Assembly (NCBI GenBank): GCA_934636065.1
Contig: CAKTZW010000053.1
Location: forward strand, 1-8,858
Reading direction: 5' to 3'
Source of the DNA: an uncultured Labedella sp.
GTDB lineage: Bacteria > Actinomycetota > Actinomycetes > Actinomycetales > Microbacteriaceae
DNA length: 8,858 nucleotides
Of this stretch, positions 6,908 through 8,858 are shown one piece after another. A program made the position numbers and the translations under genes. The first letter of the stretch is position 1. Every line of letters starts with the position of its first letter. Below the pieces are notes generated by a model, which did no database searches, was not told the DNA's origin, and saw nothing but the letters and a program-made list of their open reading frames with translations.

Positions 6908-6962
6908 GGCGCACGGTCCTAGGCGCACGGGTCCGAGGAGCACGGTCCGAGGAGCACGGCCC
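6908..6962. repeat. 14-15-bp tandem repeat directly after the deoR stop
   Basis: Imperfect direct copies at 6908-6921, 6922-6936, 6937-6950 and a partial one at 6951-6962, each of the form GGMGCACGGKTCCKA. The end of the deoR frame (GGGTCTGA) resembles the tail of one unit, so the array seems to have grown from the 3' end of the gene. Confidence 0.75.
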
Positions 6963-6971
6963 CCTCGTGCT
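6952..6971 (+). terminator. Hairpin downstream of deoR, possible terminator
   Basis: GAGCACG (6952-6958) pairs perfectly with CGTGCTC (6965-6971) around a 6-nt loop. It is built partly from the last tandem repeat unit. No T-run follows, so a factor-independent terminator is uncertain. It lies between deoR and the VOC gene promoter, where a stop would make sense. Confidence 0.35.
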
Positions 6972-6987
6972 CGCGGAGCCGGGGGAG

Positions 6988-6993
6988 TAGCGT
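6988..6993 (+). promoter_or_regulatory. Putative -10 (TAGCGT) for the VOC gene
   Basis: TAGCGT fits TANNNT and predicts a start near 7000 and a ~40-nt leader carrying the GAGGAG ribosome site (7028-7033). The same hexamer is proposed for the minus-strand gene at 1215-1220. A -35 is not evident. Confidence 0.4.
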
Positions 6994-7040
6994 CGCGACC
7001 GTGACCGGGACGACGGCGGCCCGGGGCGAGGAGAACGACG

Positions 7041-7424
7041 ATGTTCAGAACGAGTCCGGCCTTCGGCGGGTTCTCCGTCGACGACATCCCGGCGGCCCGG
7101 CACTTCTACGGCGAGGTGCTCGGACTGGAGGTCCGCGAGGAGAACGGCATGCTCTTCCTCCAGATCGAGGGAGGGAACCCGATCCTCGTCTATCCGAAGG
7201 GGGAGGCGCACACCCCGGCGAGCTTCACGATCCTCAACTTCCCGGTGCCGGACGTCGACGCCGCGGTCTCCGAGCTCGACGACCGGGGCGTCGTCCTCGA
7301 ACGCTACGACGGCGCGGACGAGCGCGGCATCATGCGGAACACCGGACCCGTCATCGCGTGGTTCCGCGACCCGGCGGGCAACATCCTCTCGGTGATCGAG
7401 AGCGCCGAGGCTCAGTCGGAGTAG
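7041..7424 (+). CDS. VOC (glyoxalase/bleomycin-resistance fold) family protein
   Basis: A 127-residue protein with the paired beta-alpha-beta-beta-beta layout of the vicinal oxygen chelate superfamily. The first half has GGFSVDDIPAARHFYGEVLGLEV (9-31). The second half has NFPVPDVDAAVSELDDRGV (66-84) and ends in the family-typical WFRDPAGNILSVIE (107-120). Glu120 sits where many members have a metal-binding Glu. The usual early metal-binding His is replaced by Gly/Phe (FGGFSV), so a classic glyoxalase I metal site is not complete. Substrate cannot be told; members include lyases, dioxygenases and antibiotic-binding proteins. The ATG follows GAGGAG (7028-7033) by 7 nt. Its last 13 nt overlap, tail to tail, the end of the amidotransferase gene. 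Confidence 0.9.
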   Translation: MFRTSPAFGGFSVDDIPAARHFYGEVLGLEVREENGMLFLQIEGGNPILVYPKGEAHTPASFTILNFPVPDVDAAVSELDDRGVVLERYDGADERGIMRNTGPVIAWFRDPAGNILSVIESAEAQSE

Positions 7425-8146
7425 CGCTCGGCGAACGACCGCAACACGCGGTGGGACGCGTCGACGTCCGCGGCCGCGACCCGGTCGGCGACCGCGGCGG
7501 TGTCGGCGGGGTCGAAGTAGCCGTGCCGCGAGTACGTGCGCACGCGGGCCACCATCGCGTCCACGGTGAGCTCGGGGTGGAACTGGGTCGCATACCGGTT
7601 CCGTCCGATGCGGAACGCCTGTACGGGACAGGACTCCCCGGTCGCGAGGAGGACGGCTTCGGCGGGAAGGACCGCGACAGCCTCCTTGTGACCCACGAAG
7701 GCGTCGAACACCGGGGGAAGCACTCCGAAGACGGGGTCGGCGGCGCCCTCCGCGGTGAGCGCGACGGGGACGGCCGCCGACCGTTCGCCGTAGCGCCGGT
7801 CGATGACCGCGCCGGCGTGGCGGCCGAGCGTCCCGATCCCGTAGCAGGCGCCGAAGAACGGCACGTCGTCCGCGGCGATGCGATCGAGCAGATCGTCGAG
7901 CTCCCGTTCGACGCGCAGCTGCACCTCCGACTTCGTCTCCACGGGGTCGGTCGACGTGAACGGGCTTCCGGCGAGGAAGACGCCGGCGTAGTCGGCGAGG
8001 TCGATGCCCTGCGGCAGCGGCGCGACGTCCAGTCGGTGGTGGGCGAGCCGGCTCGGCGGCAGCCCGGTGAGCGAGACGAAGAGCCCGTACTCGTGCGCCG
8101 CGGCCTCGTCCTCGACGCGCGTCGTCAGGAGGAGGAACGGCCGCAT
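7412..8146 (-). CDS. Class I glutamine amidotransferase (GuaA-like GATase domain)
   Basis: A 244-residue stand-alone amidotransferase-fold protein. The nucleophile elbow is FFGACYGIG with Cys101 (family G-x-C-x-G), and the His-Glu pair is in QFHPEL (His190, Glu192), so the triad is complete. FLAGSP (57-62) matches the early G-G/A-S-P loop of GMP-synthase-like members, and DAFVGHKEAV (148-157) occupies the position of the family's SHxDxV segment. Such single-domain proteins are often annotated GMP synthase (glutamine-hydrolysing)-like, but no synthetase domain or partner is next to it, so substrate and acceptor are unknown. Start ATG (8144-8146) lacks a ribosome site; TAATCT on the minus strand ends 6 nt upstream, so the message is probably leaderless. 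It is divergent from the histidine phosphatase and convergent with the VOC gene. Confidence 0.93.
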   Translation of the reverse strand: MRPFLLLTTRVEDEAAAHEYGLFVSLTGLPPSRLAHHRLDVAPLPQGIDLADYAGVFLAGSPFTSTDPVETKSEVQLRVERELDDLLDRIAADDVPFFGACYGIGTLGRHAGAVIDRRYGERSAAVPVALTAEGAADPVFGVLPPVFDAFVGHKEAVAVLPAEAVLLATGESCPVQAFRIGRNRYATQFHPELTVDAMVARVRTYSRHGYFDPADTAAVADRVAAADVDASHRVLRSFAERYSD

Positions 8147-8152
8147 CCGCCC

Positions 8153-8158
8153 AGATTA
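8153..8158 (-). promoter_or_regulatory. Putative -10 (TAATCT) of the amidotransferase gene, leaderless
   Basis: On the minus strand TAATCT is followed by exactly 6 nt (GGGCGG) and then the ATG, which places the start site at the start codon. A -35 is not recognisable at 17 bp. Confidence 0.55.
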
Positions 8159-8196
8159 GCGCCGCGCGACGGACCGCGTCCGCCGTGGCGGTCGCC

Positions 8197-8202
8197 TAGG
8201 CT
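8197..8202 (+). promoter_or_regulatory. Putative -10 (TAGGCT) of the histidine phosphatase gene, leaderless
   Basis: TAGGCT is followed by 6 nt (CGGATC) and then the ATG at 8209. No ribosome site is present. The 62-bp spacer (8147-8208) also contains a small palindrome, CCGCC-GT-GGCGG (8180-8191), between the two divergent promoters, in a position where a shared regulator could bind. Confidence 0.55.
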
Positions 8203-8208
8203 CGGATC

Positions 8209-8805
8209 ATGCCGATCGCCCTCATCCGTCACGGACAGACCGACTGGAACCTCGCCCTGCGCATCCAGGGTTCGACCGATGTCCCGCTCAACGACACGGG
8301 CCGGGAGCAGGCCCGCGGCATCGTCGAGCGCCTCGATGCGTCCCGGTGGGACGCGGTGGTCAGCTCGCCGCTCTCGCGTGCCCGAGAGACGGCGGAGATC
8401 CTCGCGGACGGGCTCGGAATCGAACTCGGGCCGGCGATCCCCGGACTGCGGGAGCGGAGCTACGGTCGAGCGGAGGGCGCCACGTCGGAGGACGTGCGGG
8501 CGAACTGGCCGGACCGGCAATACCCCGGGATGGAGCCCGAGCGCGAGGTCGAAGCGCGCGGGGCTGCGGCGCTCGCCGAGATCGAGGAGCGCTTCCCCGA
8601 CCGCAACGTTCTCGCCGTGAGCCACGGCACCCTCATCCGCCTCACCGTCGGCGCGCTCACGGGGACTCCGGTGACCCCCTTGCCGAACACGGCCATCGTC
8701 GAGCTCGACCACCGCGGTGACGAGTGGGTGCTCGTGCACGCGGAGCTGAGCGTCGAGGGCGTCGAGGCCGCGACGCGCATCGGCCACACCGCCCCGTCGC
8801 ACTGA
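8209..8805 (+). CDS. Histidine phosphatase family protein (phosphoglycerate mutase-like)
   Basis: A 198-residue cytoplasmic phosphatase or mutase of branch 1. The phosphohistidine motif LIRHGQTDWN has His8, flanked by Arg7. Other active-site elements are VVSSPLSRARETAEI (50-64, with Arg57), the acid in LRERSYG (Glu82) and the second His in VSHGTLIR (His139). All four expected active-site elements are present. Length matches cofactor-dependent phosphoglycerate mutase-like phosphatases (about 190-220) and is shorter than true glycolytic GpmA (about 250), so a phosphatase acting on a small phosphorylated metabolite is more likely; the substrate is not evident. No ribosome site; a leaderless start from TAGGCT is predicted. 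The 53 bp after the stop hold no gene. Confidence 0.93.
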   Translation: MPIALIRHGQTDWNLALRIQGSTDVPLNDTGREQARGIVERLDASRWDAVVSSPLSRARETAEILADGLGIELGPAIPGLRERSYGRAEGATSEDVRANWPDRQYPGMEPEREVEARGAAALAEIEERFPDRNVLAVSHGTLIRLTVGALTGTPVTPLPNTAIVELDHRGDEWVLVHAELSVEGVEAATRIGHTAPSH

Positions 8806-8858
8806 GGGCGGCGGTCGGTTGACGCAGCCGGATGTGCGGCCGGATCGGGGCCCCGACC

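Noticed and set aside
5465..7087. 540-codon minus-strand frame across deoR and part of galT
   Set aside because: Overlaps two well-supported genes and the control region; no domain seen.
7001..8620. 539-codon plus-strand frame starting at a GTG before the VOC gene
   Set aside because: Runs in another frame through the VOC gene, antisense to the amidotransferase and into the phosphatase; no domain seen.
8813..8858. Inverted GGTCGG/CCGACC with an internal GGGGCCCC near the right edge, possible terminator of the phosphatase gene
   Set aside because: Arms are short, the loop is long, no T-run is present and the window ends at the arm, so it cannot be judged.

Overview
The window is very GC-rich with strong GC third-position bias. 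It carries divergent gene pairs with short gaps, -10 elements of the TANNNT type, and several genes with no room for a 5' leader. This, together with the gene families, points to an actinobacterium, most likely Micrococcales and probably Microbacteriaceae. That placement is inferred from composition and protein style, not from a marker gene. I see no mobile element, CRISPR array, rRNA or tRNA. Most of the window is ordinary chromosome.

Layout. (1) Positions 1-1189, minus strand: a His-rich multi-pass membrane protein, followed downstream by a YcnI-like (DUF1775) secreted protein that runs off the left edge. This resembles a copper-handling locus. The last ~15 residues of the YcnI frame look like the C-terminus of a different family (fumarylacetoacetate hydrolase-like), which suggests a chimera or fusion at the edge. 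(2) 1304-2299, plus strand: a membrane-anchored L,D-transpeptidase (cell-wall cross-linking) with a Pro/Thr linker, closed by a 21-bp perfect hairpin. (3) 2440-2742, plus strand: a 100-residue protein of unknown function, convergent with the next block. (4) 2752-6065, minus strand: a complete Leloir pathway operon in the order galT-galK-galE. galT and galK overlap by ATGA. galK and galE are separated by a 69-bp spacer with an 18-bp tandem repeat that may encode a tiny coupled peptide. (5) 6110-6907, plus strand: a DeoR-family regulator divergent from galT across only 44 bp, very probably the local galactose regulator. (6) 7041-7424, plus: a VOC (glyoxalase-fold) protein. (7) 7412-8146, minus: a class I glutamine amidotransferase, overlapping the VOC gene tail to tail. 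(8) 8209-8805, plus: a histidine phosphatase, divergent from the amidotransferase across 62 bp.

How the parts work together. GalK phosphorylates galactose, GalT exchanges UMP between UDP-glucose and galactose-1-phosphate, and GalE re-forms UDP-glucose. The DeoR protein probably senses a sugar phosphate and controls the shared divergent promoter. The other genes look like independently transcribed housekeeping or stress genes. The main regulatory theme is that four genes (L,D-transpeptidase, galT, amidotransferase, histidine phosphatase) have a -10-like hexamer ending exactly 6 nt before the start codon, which predicts leaderless mRNAs. I found no convincing new multi-gene system. The items most worth checking are the chimeric edge of ycnI, the gal/deoR operator, the long hairpin at 2305-2356 and the repeat-derived peptide in front of galE.
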